A stretch of 64,000 nucleotides of DNA, from positions 1 to 64,000 of the forward strand of contig CALIMJ010000010.1 in assembly GCA_938028835.1 (NCBI GenBank), read 5' to 3'. The notes under the pieces were generated by a model. That model saw only the letters and a list, made by a program, of their open reading frames with translations, was not told the origin of the DNA and made no database searches. A program made the position numbers and the translations under genes. Within the stretch, counting starts at the first letter, position 1; every line of letters begins with the position of its first letter. Below, piece by piece: positions 1 to 7,621 of the stretch. The stretch comes from an uncultured bacterium. GTDB taxonomy: Bacteria > Sysuimicrobiota > Sysuimicrobiia > Sysuimicrobiales > Sysuimicrobiaceae.

Positions 1-2
1 TG

Positions 3-284
3 ACACAGCTCTCGCGGTGCGCGAGGGACCTGAAGGTGCCGGTGGAGGAGGCGCGCGCTACCGTCACCGCCCGCTTCCGGCGGACGGGATCCGTGCTTCA
101 GGGCACCGCTCGCGGTGAGTGCACGGGCTTTGACGTCCGCGTGAGCGTGCGCTCGGTCGCGGACCCGCAGGCAGTCCGGCGGGTGCTCGACCTAGCCCAC
201 GCCACCTGCTACACGGAGGCGTCCCTGCGGACGTCGGTTCCCGTACAGGTCCACCACGAGCTGAACGGGACCCCGCTCCCTTGA
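3..284 (+). CDS. OsmC/Ohr-family protein, C-terminal part (5' end outside window)
   Basis: The reading frame is open from the left edge of the window and stops at 282-284, so the N-terminus is missing. The visible 93 residues look like the C-terminal half of an OsmC-type protein: a helix (LSRCARDLKVPVEEARATV), a beta-rich stretch (FDVRVSVRS), then the end helix with ATCYTEASLRTSVPV, which sits where the second reactive cysteine of OsmC/Ohr peroxidases (the CPV-like motif) occurs. Family members detoxify organic peroxides or handle sulfur compounds in the cytoplasm. The motif here reads TCYTEASL rather than classical CPVH, so peroxidase activity is uncertain. It ends about 80 nt before the convergent molybdenum-cofactor gene. 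Confidence 0.6.
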   Translation, partial: TQLSRCARDLKVPVEEARATVTARFRRTGSVLQGTARGECTGFDVRVSVRSVADPQAVRRVLDLAHATCYTEASLRTSVPVQVHHELNGTPLP

Positions 285-361
285 GCGGTCGGCCAGATGC
301 TCCACACCACCGCAGGCGGGGGTGGCCGGGCAGGTTCGGGGACGCCCGCTGCGGGCCCGGA

Positions 362-2101
362 TCAGCCGCCCTCCCGGGCCACGCGAGCCAGCCGCTCGGC
401 GAGGTCGTCCAGCAGGGCCTGTCGGGCGGCCGCGGGAAGGTCAGGCCAGGCTGAGAGCTCGCACCAGGGGCGATCCTGCACCGGCTCCTTGGGGGGTCCC
501 ACCACGATGGTGCGGCTGGAGGGATGGCGGAACCCCTCGACCAGCACCACGTCCACACCCGCGCCGCACCGAGCCGCAGTACCGGCGCACAGCTCCACCG
601 CGCGGTCCACGGTGAACTCCGGCACGGGGAAGGAGCGCACCGCCACCTCTCCGTCCCCCACCACCGCTACCGCCGCCGCCCCCGCGCGGGCCGCCCGGTC
701 GCTGTCGCTACCCTCCCGATCCAGTTCAAACCCGTGCGGCGCGTGCTTGACCACCGCCACCCGCAGGCCCGCATCGCGCAGCCGGGACACCAGGCCCTCT
801 ACCACGGACGTCTTTCCGGAGCCGGAGGCCCCCACCACCCCCACCACGAGGGGGGAGGGTACGGGTTCCAACCCAGGCAGGTGGTCGGAGACCTCCGAGT
901 GGTTTAGGAGCAGAACCGGAACGCGGGACCCCTGACGCAGAAACGGGGTGCCCGCAGGTAGCAGGATCAGCGCCTCCGCCCGCGCTAAACTCTCGAAGAC
1001 CGCTCCCTCCAGGGGCTGCACCTCCAGGGCCCCCTCCGGTGAGCTGAGGGTGGCCCAGACCACGCGTACCCGGTCCGTCGCCCGCAAGCAGCCCCGCAGG
1101 GTCGCCAGGAGCACGGGGCGCACCACGTGCTTGCGTCCCGCCAGCCGCAGCAGCAGAGGCCGGGCCAGCAGGTGGTAGGTGGCCAGGCTCGCCGAGGGGC
1201 TGCCCGACAACGCCACCGCCCAACGGTGGCCCACCCGGGCTGCGAAGAACGGGCCGCCGGGCTTGAGGTCCAAGCGGCCCGCTACTCTCTGCGCTTCGAG
1301 GTCCAGCCAGACCCGGGGCACGCGGTCGTAGCGACCCACGGACACCGCGCCGGTGGTCAGCACCACGTCGTACGGGCCCGACAGCGCCTCCCGGAACGCG
1401 GCCCGCAGGGCTTCCGGGCGATCCGGGAGGATGCCTCCATACTCCACCTGGCATCCGAGCCGCGAGACTTCGGCCACGAGCGCGAAGGCGTTGGTGTTGA
1501 GCACTTTCCCCGCAGGGGGGGATCCTGGGGGCTCGCTGAGCTCGTCCCCCGTGCAGAACAGCACCACCCTGGGTCGACGGTAGACCAGGATTTCCGGAAC
1601 TCCACCCGCCACGAGCGCGGCGACCGCACCGGGCCCCACCACCTCCCCGGTGTCCAGGATCCGGGCTCCCTCCTGCAGCTCTTCGTCCGGCCGCACCACG
1701 TGGGGCTTCGCAGGCGGCGGCTGCGCTACCACCAGCACGGCTCCCTCGCGGCGCACGAGTTCCAGGGGCAGAACCCGGTCCCCCCGTAAGGGCATGGCGG
1801 CGCCCGTGCTGATCACCCACGCCTCACCGCGGTCCGGTCCCGCGGCCGGAGGCTTACCGGGCCGGCACTCTCCGGTGACCAAAAGGTGCACGGGCCGCTC
1901 CGGGGACGCGCCCTGTACGTCCGGGTGGTGGCAGACGTAGCCGTCCATGGCGGCCCTGGCAAAACCCGGGGCCGCGCGACGGCTGCGCACTTCCTGCGCC
2001 GCCACCCGACCGGCTGCCTCCGGGGAGGCCACCCACTCCACACCCACGGGGTCGGCCGCCCTCAGCAGGCTGCGCAGGACCTCCTCCACGCGCTCCGCCA
2101 T
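362..2101 (-). CDS. moeA: MoeA-MobB fusion: molybdopterin molybdenumtransferase plus MGD adapter GTPase
   Basis: A 579-residue two-domain protein. Residues 1-400 are MoeA, which inserts molybdenum (or tungsten) into adenylylated molybdopterin: FCTGDEL near 182-188 and TTGAVSVGRYD near 249-259 are the family signature loops. After a short linker, residues 418-575 are MobB, with a P-loop GASGSGKTS at 424-432 and the VVKHAPHGF motif that follows it; MobB helps form the guanine dinucleotide cofactor. Fusions of the two are known. The ATG is directly preceded by a GGGAGGG run, so a GTG four codons later is an alternative start. It is divergent from mobA and lies beside a molybdenum/tungsten formate dehydrogenase, its obvious customer. 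Confidence 0.9.
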   Translation of the reverse strand: MAERVEEVLRSLLRAADPVGVEWVASPEAAGRVAAQEVRSRRAAPGFARAAMDGYVCHHPDVQGASPERPVHLLVTGECRPGKPPAAGPDRGEAWVISTGAAMPLRGDRVLPLELVRREGAVLVVAQPPPAKPHVVRPDEELQEGARILDTGEVVGPGAVAALVAGGVPEILVYRRPRVVLFCTGDELSEPPGSPPAGKVLNTNAFALVAEVSRLGCQVEYGGILPDRPEALRAAFREALSGPYDVVLTTGAVSVGRYDRVPRVWLDLEAQRVAGRLDLKPGGPFFAARVGHRWAVALSGSPSASLATYHLLARPLLLRLAGRKHVVRPVLLATLRGCLRATDRVRVVWATLSSPEGALEVQPLEGAVFESLARAEALILLPAGTPFLRQGSRVPVLLLNHSEVSDHLPGLEPVPSPLVVGVVGASGSGKTSVVEGLVSRLRDAGLRVAVVKHAPHGFELDREGSDSDRAARAGAAAVAVVGDGEVAVRSFPVPEFTVDRAVELCAGTAARCGAGVDVVLVEGFRHPSSRTIVVGPPKEPVQDRPWCELSAWPDLPAAARQALLDDLAERLARVAREGG

Positions 2102-2201
2102 CCCTCCCTAGCATCGCGCAACCCGCGCCCGGTTGTCTGCCCGTTGCGGCTGGCGGGTACAGCAGCCACCATGGAGGCGACCAGGCGAGACGGGGAGGGG
2201 C

Positions 2202-2846
2202 GTGCTGTCGGGAAAGCTTGACGACGTCGGCGTAGCGACCGGCTTGGCGGGGCTGGTGCTGGCAGGGGGCCGCAGCCAGCGCATGGGCAGGGACAAGGCC
2301 GCCCTGCCCTTCGGAGACCGCACCCTGCTGGATCGGGTGGTGGAGCGGGTGAAGACCTGCTGCCACCCGGTCTTCGTGGTGACTTCCGCCGCTGACCGCT
2401 ATCCTGCGCTGACCGTGCCTGTGGTGGTGGACCGGTGGCCCGGGTCGGGCCCCCTGGCGGGACTCGAGGCCGGCCTGCGGGCGTGTCCCACTGCCTACGC
2501 CGCGGTGGTGGCCTGCGACCTGCCCTTCTTGGAGCCACGGTTGCTGCTGGGGCTCCGGGAACAGGCGGAGGGAGCCGACGCCGCGGTCCCTCTCACCGAC
2601 CGGGCCCACCCCCTCTGCGCCGTCTACGGCCGGGAGGCGGCTCGGGTGGCTGAACGACTCCTGCGCGCGGGCGGCGGGTCCCTGCGGGACCTGCTGGTCC
2701 ACCTCCGGGTACGGTACGTCCCGGAAGAGGTGCTGCGCCGCTGGGATCCCGGACTCAAAAGCCTGGTGAACGTGAACACGCCCGAGGACTACGCGCGGGC
2801 GCTCGCGTGTCTGGAGACGGATGTCACAGGTTCCCCGGGGGCGTAG
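2202..2846 (+). CDS. mobA: Molybdenum cofactor guanylyltransferase MobA
   Basis: About 214 residues with the nucleotidyltransferase signature LVLAGGRSQRMGRDK near the N-terminus, the VACDLPF metal-binding segment in the middle and a VNVNTPEDY ending typical of MobA. It transfers GMP from GTP to Mo-molybdopterin to make the guanine dinucleotide cofactor used by formate dehydrogenases. I place the start at GTG 2202, directly after CGGGGAGGGG; the spacing is short, and the frame stays open to an ATG at 2133, so the start is uncertain by about 20 codons. Its 3' end overlaps the convergent iron-sulfur subunit gene by 23 nt. It is divergent from moeA-mobB, with about 100 nt between them for shared promoters. 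Confidence 0.88.
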   Translation: MLSGKLDDVGVATGLAGLVLAGGRSQRMGRDKAALPFGDRTLLDRVVERVKTCCHPVFVVTSAADRYPALTVPVVVDRWPGSGPLAGLEAGLRACPTAYAAVVACDLPFLEPRLLLGLREQAEGADAAVPLTDRAHPLCAVYGREAARVAERLLRAGGGSLRDLLVHLRVRYVPEEVLRRWDPGLKSLVNVNTPEDYARALACLETDVTGSPGA

Positions 2847-3735
2847 ACGGCTCCGCTCCGCCGCCGGGGTCTGCGGCCGTGCCCGCGTGCACGTAGGTCC
2901 AGCCGAAGCGGCCCTTGACGCAGAGGAAGCCGCGGGTGATGGGGTCCTCCAGGGGCGCCGTCACCTTGACGATGCGGTTGTCCTGCACGTGGAGATTCAG
3001 CTTGCAGCCCACCCCACAGTACGGGCAGATCGTGGTGACGACCTGCTGCCGGCCTTCCTCCCAGGTGCCGGCTCTTCGCATCTCGAACTGGGTCTTCGGG
3101 ACCAGGGCTTCCGTGGGGCAGACCGCCACACAGTTCCCGCAGAACACGCAGGCACTGTCGGGCAGCGGCAGGTCAAATCCGGGGTCGATGCGGGCCGCAA
3201 GCCCCCTTCCGGCCACCGCGATGGCGAAGCTGTTCTGTACTTCCTCCCCGCACGCCCGCACGCACCGGTAGCAGAGGATGCACCGGTCGAGGTCCCGGAC
3301 GTACAGGTCGTTGTCCACCTTGGGCGCGTGTTTAGCCCGAGGCCCCTCCTGCGCGAACGGCTCCCACCGTTCCGGACGGGCCCCGTACTCCGCCGCGTAG
3401 CGCCGCACGTCCGGGGCCAAGCTCGTGTCCACCGAGCCCTGCAGCAACTCCACCACCATGCGCCGGCTAAGCTGCACGCGGGGGGTGTCCGTCCGCACCC
3501 GCATCCCGGCCTCCACCCTCCGGATGCAGGCCGGTACCAGGGTTCGCGACCCCTCCACCTCGACCACGCAGATGCGGCAGGCCCCGATGGGCTCCAGGAC
3601 GGGGTGGTAGCAGAGGGTGGGGACGTCTTTTCCCGCCGCCCGGATCGCCTCCAGGAGCGTGGACGCCTCGGGGACCTGGACCCGCTGCCCGTCCACCTCC
3701 GCCGTAACCAGGGGGACCTGCAGCTTCCGGGTCAT
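2824..3735 (-). CDS. Formate dehydrogenase iron-sulfur subunit (HoxU/NuoG-like N-terminal module)
   Basis: A 303-residue electron-transfer protein. In order: a [2Fe-2S] ferredoxin domain (residues 10-85, cysteines in LCYHP, GACRICVVEV and VPAC), two [4Fe-4S] motifs (CILCYRCVRAC and CVFCGNCVAVC, about 150-205), and the [4Fe-4S] domain that begins molybdopterin oxidoreductases (CPYCGVGC then GFLCVKGRFGW, about 235-285). In usual FdhA proteins all this is the N-terminus of the catalytic chain; here it ends soon after GRFGWTYVH, and the catalytic chain starts where it would have continued, as a separate gene 1.9 kb upstream. The start overlaps the NuoEF-like gene by 4 nt (ATGA), so the three genes are translationally coupled. 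It probably docks between the NADH module and the catalytic subunit. Confidence 0.88.
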   Translation of the reverse strand: MTRKLQVPLVTAEVDGQRVQVPEASTLLEAIRAAGKDVPTLCYHPVLEPIGACRICVVEVEGSRTLVPACIRRVEAGMRVRTDTPRVQLSRRMVVELLQGSVDTSLAPDVRRYAAEYGARPERWEPFAQEGPRAKHAPKVDNDLYVRDLDRCILCYRCVRACGEEVQNSFAIAVAGRGLAARIDPGFDLPLPDSACVFCGNCVAVCPTEALVPKTQFEMRRAGTWEEGRQQVVTTICPYCGVGCKLNLHVQDNRIVKVTAPLEDPITRGFLCVKGRFGWTYVHAGTAADPGGGAEPSTPPGNL

Positions 3736-5615
3736 GGCCTCTTTCCTAGCAACCGCAGGCTGCTGAGCACGGCGTTCGGTGCGAGCTGCCCCAACCCGCA
3801 GATCGAGGCGTCCCGCATCACCTGCGCCAGCTCCTCAAGCAGCCTCCGCACCTCTGGGTCCACCCGTCCGCCTCCGCGCCGCAGCTCCGCCACCACCTCC
3901 AGCTGCCGCTGGGTACCCACCCGGCAGGGCACACACTGGCCGCAGGACTCGTCCCGGAAGAACCGCGCGATCCGCTCCACCACCGTCCACAGGTCCGTGC
4001 GCTCGTCGAAGACCACCAGGGCTCCGGAACCCAGCGCCGCCCCGAGGGCCTGCAGGGTCTCCACCGCCAGCGGGGTGTCCAACTCCTCAGGCAGGAGGAA
4101 GGTCCCTGCCGCGCCCCCGCACAGCACCGCCTGGACCCGCCGGCCTCCCGGCACCCCTCCGGCTAGATCCTCCACGACGGTGCGGATGGGAACTCCGAAG
4201 GGAACCTCGTACAGCCCGGGGCGGGCCACGTGCCCGCTCACGCAGACGAGCTTGGTGCCCTTGGAGCGCTCGGTCCCCAGCCGCGCGTACCAGTCGCCGC
4301 CACGCGCCAGAATGGGAGGGACACAGGCCAGGGTCTCCACGTTGTTGATGGCCGTGGGACGCCGGAAAAGCCCCACCTGGGTGGGGAAGGGCGGCCGGTT
4401 CCGGGGATCAGCTCGGAACCCCTCGATGGAGTTGAACAGGGCCGTCTCTTCCCCGCAGACGTAGGCCCCAGCCCCGCGGCGGACCTCGATGTCGAAGGAG
4501 AAGTCTGTGCCCAGGATCCGTTTCCCCAGATACCCAGCGGCGCGGGCGAACTCCAGCGCCTGCAGGAGGACCCGGTACCCCTCGGGGTACTCGCCCCGGA
4601 TGTAGAGGTAGCCCCGTTCCGCTCCCACCGCGTACCCCGCGATGGTGAGCCCCTCGATCACCGAAAAGGGGTCCTTCTCGAGGAGGACCCGGTCCTTGAA
4701 GGTTCCGGGCTCGCTCTCGTCCGCGTTACACACCACGTACCGAGGTGGCGGCTCGCGGGCCGCCAGGGCCCACTTGCGGCCCGTGGGGAACGCGGCTCCG
4801 CCCCGCCCGATGAGCCCGGAGCGTTCCACCTCCTGGATGGTGGCCTCCGGCCCGATGGTCATGGCCCGCTTCAGCCCCTCGTATCCGCCGAGCGCCCGGT
4901 AGTCCTCCAGAGACGTGGGGACGATCCGGCCGCACCGGGCCAAAAGCAGCGGGGTTCCTTCCCCCTTCCAGCCCAGGTGGGTGGGAGCGGGGGTAGCGTC
5001 AGCCAGGCCCTCCCCTCCCCGCAACCACGCCCGCACCCGCTCCTCCAGCGCCTCGGGGCTCAGTCCCAGGAGTACCCTCTCTCCGACCAGGGCCGCCACC
5101 CCGCGCTCGCACTGGCCGAGGCACGGCGAGCGGCTCCAGCCTACGGACGGGAGGGGACCCTCGCCAGACGCCGCGCCGTCAGCACGGGAGATCCCACCGT
5201 ACGCCTGCCCGTGGGCGGGCTCCTGGATGGGGTCCCCGAGGAGCCGGTGCAGGGTCTGTGCGAGCGCTTCCGCGCCCCGGAGCATGCACACGATGTCGTC
5301 GCAGAGGTGGATCATCCGCCGCGGCCTCGGCTCGGTGGCCAGTAGCGCGTAGAAGCTCGCCACCCCGTACACCTCCGCCGGCGGCAGCCCCAGCTCCCGG
5401 CAGATGGCTGCAGCCGCCGGATAGGAGATCCAACCCCGGGCCTCCTGCACAGCCCACAGGGCCGGGAGCAGCAGATCCCGCCGTCCCACCCGCTCCTCCG
5501 GCCCCAGGTGGCCCCAGACCCGCTCCAGGGCCTGCTGCTCCTCGGGGGTAGGCGGGGGCACGTGCTCCAGCCGCTGGAGCTCCACGCCCCACCCACGGAG
5601 GGGGGCTGCACTCAT
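3732..5615 (-). CDS. NuoE-NuoF fusion: NAD(H)/FMN diaphorase subunit of formate dehydrogenase
   Basis: A 627-residue fusion. Residues 1-170 are NuoE-like with the thioredoxin-fold [2Fe-2S] ligands HLCDDIVC (C-x4-C) and PCLGQC (C-x3-C). Residues 200-627 are NuoF-like: FMN-binding GRGGAAFPTGRKW, NADH-binding CNADESEPGTFKDR, and the [4Fe-4S] ligands SCGQCVPC plus a later SICGLGQ. It would pass electrons between FMN/NAD(H) and the iron-sulfur subunit, making the formate dehydrogenase NAD-linked and soluble. The ATG at 5615 overlaps the catalytic-subunit stop (ATGA). The frame remains open upstream, but that extension lies on top of the catalytic gene and has no family similarity. NuoE-NuoF fusions are uncommon but occur in hydrogenase and formate dehydrogenase diaphorases. 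Confidence 0.9.
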   Translation of the reverse strand: MSAAPLRGWGVELQRLEHVPPPTPEEQQALERVWGHLGPEERVGRRDLLLPALWAVQEARGWISYPAAAAICRELGLPPAEVYGVASFYALLATEPRPRRMIHLCDDIVCMLRGAEALAQTLHRLLGDPIQEPAHGQAYGGISRADGAASGEGPLPSVGWSRSPCLGQCERGVAALVGERVLLGLSPEALEERVRAWLRGGEGLADATPAPTHLGWKGEGTPLLLARCGRIVPTSLEDYRALGGYEGLKRAMTIGPEATIQEVERSGLIGRGGAAFPTGRKWALAAREPPPRYVVCNADESEPGTFKDRVLLEKDPFSVIEGLTIAGYAVGAERGYLYIRGEYPEGYRVLLQALEFARAAGYLGKRILGTDFSFDIEVRRGAGAYVCGEETALFNSIEGFRADPRNRPPFPTQVGLFRRPTAINNVETLACVPPILARGGDWYARLGTERSKGTKLVCVSGHVARPGLYEVPFGVPIRTVVEDLAGGVPGGRRVQAVLCGGAAGTFLLPEELDTPLAVETLQALGAALGSGALVVFDERTDLWTVVERIARFFRDESCGQCVPCRVGTQRQLEVVAELRRGGGRVDPEVRRLLEELAQVMRDASICGLGQLAPNAVLSSLRLLGKRP

Positions 5616-7585
5616 GGAGCCCCCTCCCTGGTGGCCTCCACCAGAACGCGCCCCCTCGGGACCGGCTCCACCCGGACCGCGGTGGCCTTGAACTCCGCGG
5701 TCCCGGACTTGGGGTCCGCGGCGTCCACGGTCAGGAAGTTGGTGGGGGTCTTCTCCGGGAAGTGCAGGGTCATGAAGCACAGGCCCGGCAAGACCGTGGA
5801 CTCTACCCACGCGGTAGCCTCTACGGCCCCTCTCCGGGAGCAGACCCGCACACGGTCTCCGTGCGCGATGCCGTACCGCCCGGCATCGCGGGGGTGCAGG
5901 ACGAGGTACTCCTCCTGCGGCACCGGGGTCCTGTACAGGGCCGTCTGCACGCCCGTGTTGAAGAAGTACAGCCGCCGGCCGGTGGTGAGCAGAAGCGGGT
6001 AGTCCTCGTTCACCTCGTCCACCGGTGGCTCGTAGTGCGTGGGCATGAACGGAGCCCGCGGGCCTTCTACCGGGCGCTTCCACAGCCGGCCGTGCAGGAA
6101 CAGCTCCCCCGGGTGGTCCTCGCTGGGACACGGCCACTGGATCCCACCGAGCTCCTCCAGGCGCCGGTAGCTCATGCCCCGGTGCAACGGTGACAGTTCC
6201 CGCACCTCGTTCCAGACCGCCTCCGCGTCAGGGTAGTCCCACGGCCGCCCGAGTCGCCCCGCCAGCTCCTGCAGGATCCACAGGTCGTCCCGGGCTTCCC
6301 CCGGGGGCTCCAGGGCCTTGCGCACCCGCTGCACCCGCCGTTCGCTGCTGGTGACGGTGCCCTCCGATTCACACCAGGCCGCAGCAGCGGGGAGCACCAC
6401 GTCCGCCAGCTCCGCGGTGGCGGTGAGGAAGATGTCCTGCACCACCAGGAACTCAAGCTCCCGGAACAGCCGGAGGATGCGGGTGGCGTTGGCGTCGGAG
6501 CGCACGGGGTTCTCTCCGATCACGTACAGGCCCCGCAGCAACCCCTTCTCCATGGCGTCGTACATAGCCGTGAGGTGCCAGCCCGCCTTCGGCGGGATGG
6601 TGCAGTCCCAGGCCCGCTCGAACCGGGCCCGCACCTCCGGGTCTTCCACGTCCTGGAACCCCACGAGCCGGTTCGGCAGCGCCCCCATGTCCCCTCCGCC
6701 CTGCACGTTGTTCTGGCCCCGCAGGGGGTTGAGACCGGACCCGTACCGGCCCACGTGGCCCGTCAAAAGCGCCAGGTTGGTCAGGCTGAAGACGGTGTCC
6801 ACCGCGTTGTGGTGCTCCGTGATGCCCAGCGTCCAGCAGATCATCGCCCGGGGGGCCGTGGCGTACTCCCGAGCGGTGGCCGCGATGAGCTCCCGGGGGA
6901 CCCCGGTGACGGCCTCCGCGTACTCCAGGGTGTAGGGCTCCACCGCCTCCCGGTACCGCTCGAACCCCTCCGTAGCTTCCCGGACGAACTCCTCGTTCAG
7001 GAGTCCCTCGCGGAGGATGTATCGGCCCATGGCGTTCGCAAGCGCGATGTCCGCCCCCACCCGGACGGGCAGCCACCGGTGGGCGAACGCGGCGCTGGAG
7101 GTCCGCCGGGGATCTACCACGATCAGCCGGGCACCCCTGCGCACGCCCTTCAGCATGTGGAGGAACATCACCGGGTGGGTCTCCCGGGCATTGGATCCCC
7201 ACAGGAGGATGAGATCCGTCTCCTCCATCTCCCGGTAGGAGTTGGTTCCCCCGCCTGCCCCGAACACCGCCGCCAGACCGGCGACGCTGGGGGCGTGTCA
7301 GGTCCGGTTGCAGCTGTCCACGTTGTTGGAGCCCATCACCTGGCGCGCGAACTTCCCGGCCAGGTAGTTCAGCTCGTTGGTGGACTTGGAGCAGCTGAAC
7401 AGCCCAAACCCCTGTCCTCCGTAGCGTTCCCGGATGCGCCGCAACCCCTCCGCGGCCCGGTCCAGGGCCTCCTCCCAACTGGCCCGCACCAGGCGCCCGT
7501 CCCTGCGGACCAGCGGGGAGGTGAGGCGCACGTCGGGCCCAGGCACAAGGTCGGGATCCCTTCCCCGGAACTGAGGATCCGCCAT
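5612..7585 (-). CDS. fdhF: Selenocysteine-containing formate dehydrogenase catalytic subunit
   Basis: Read through the in-frame TGA at 7298-7300, this is a 657-residue molybdopterin oxidoreductase. The TGA sits in NNVDSCNRT-U-HAPSVAG, exactly where formate dehydrogenases carry selenocysteine (or Cys) followed by the conserved His; homology continues on both sides without a frame change. Further signatures are LRGQNNVQGGGDMGALP and VQDIFLTATAELADVVLP. The cofactor is Mo- or W-bis-MGD, and the reaction is formate to CO2 or the reverse. The protein lacks the usual N-terminal [4Fe-4S] domain and starts directly at the equivalent of DVRLTSPLVR; that domain is carried by the subunit at 2824-3735. 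The ATG at 7585 has a strong GGGGGAGGGG ribosome site 5 nt upstream. It follows proS by 36 nt. No selA, selB, selC or selD is visible in the window. Confidence 0.93.
7262..7300 (-). promoter_or_regulatory. Bacterial SECIS element directing UGA recoding in fdhF
   Basis: The UGA is at 7298-7300. Eighteen bases after it, an apical loop GGUCU (7279-7275) is closed by a 7-bp stem, CGUCGCC (7286-7280) with GGCGGCG (7274-7268), including one U-G wobble. The loop sequence and the UGA-to-loop distance match the E. coli fdhF SECIS as I remember it, where GGUCU binds SelB. The hairpin lies inside the coding sequence, as is normal for bacteria. Confidence 0.88.
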
Positions 7586-7621
7586 GGTTTCCCCTCCCCC
7601 AAGCGGGATGGTTTCCTCACG

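Noticed and set aside
5616-6137. N-terminal extension of the NuoE-NuoF protein
   Set aside because: The extra 174 residues lie entirely over the catalytic subunit gene and have no family similarity; ATG 5615 overlaps the stop as elsewhere in this operon.
7290-7310. Premature stop splitting the formate dehydrogenase into two genes
   Set aside because: Frame and homology continue unchanged on both sides, the TGA is exactly at the selenocysteine position, and a matching SECIS hairpin follows.
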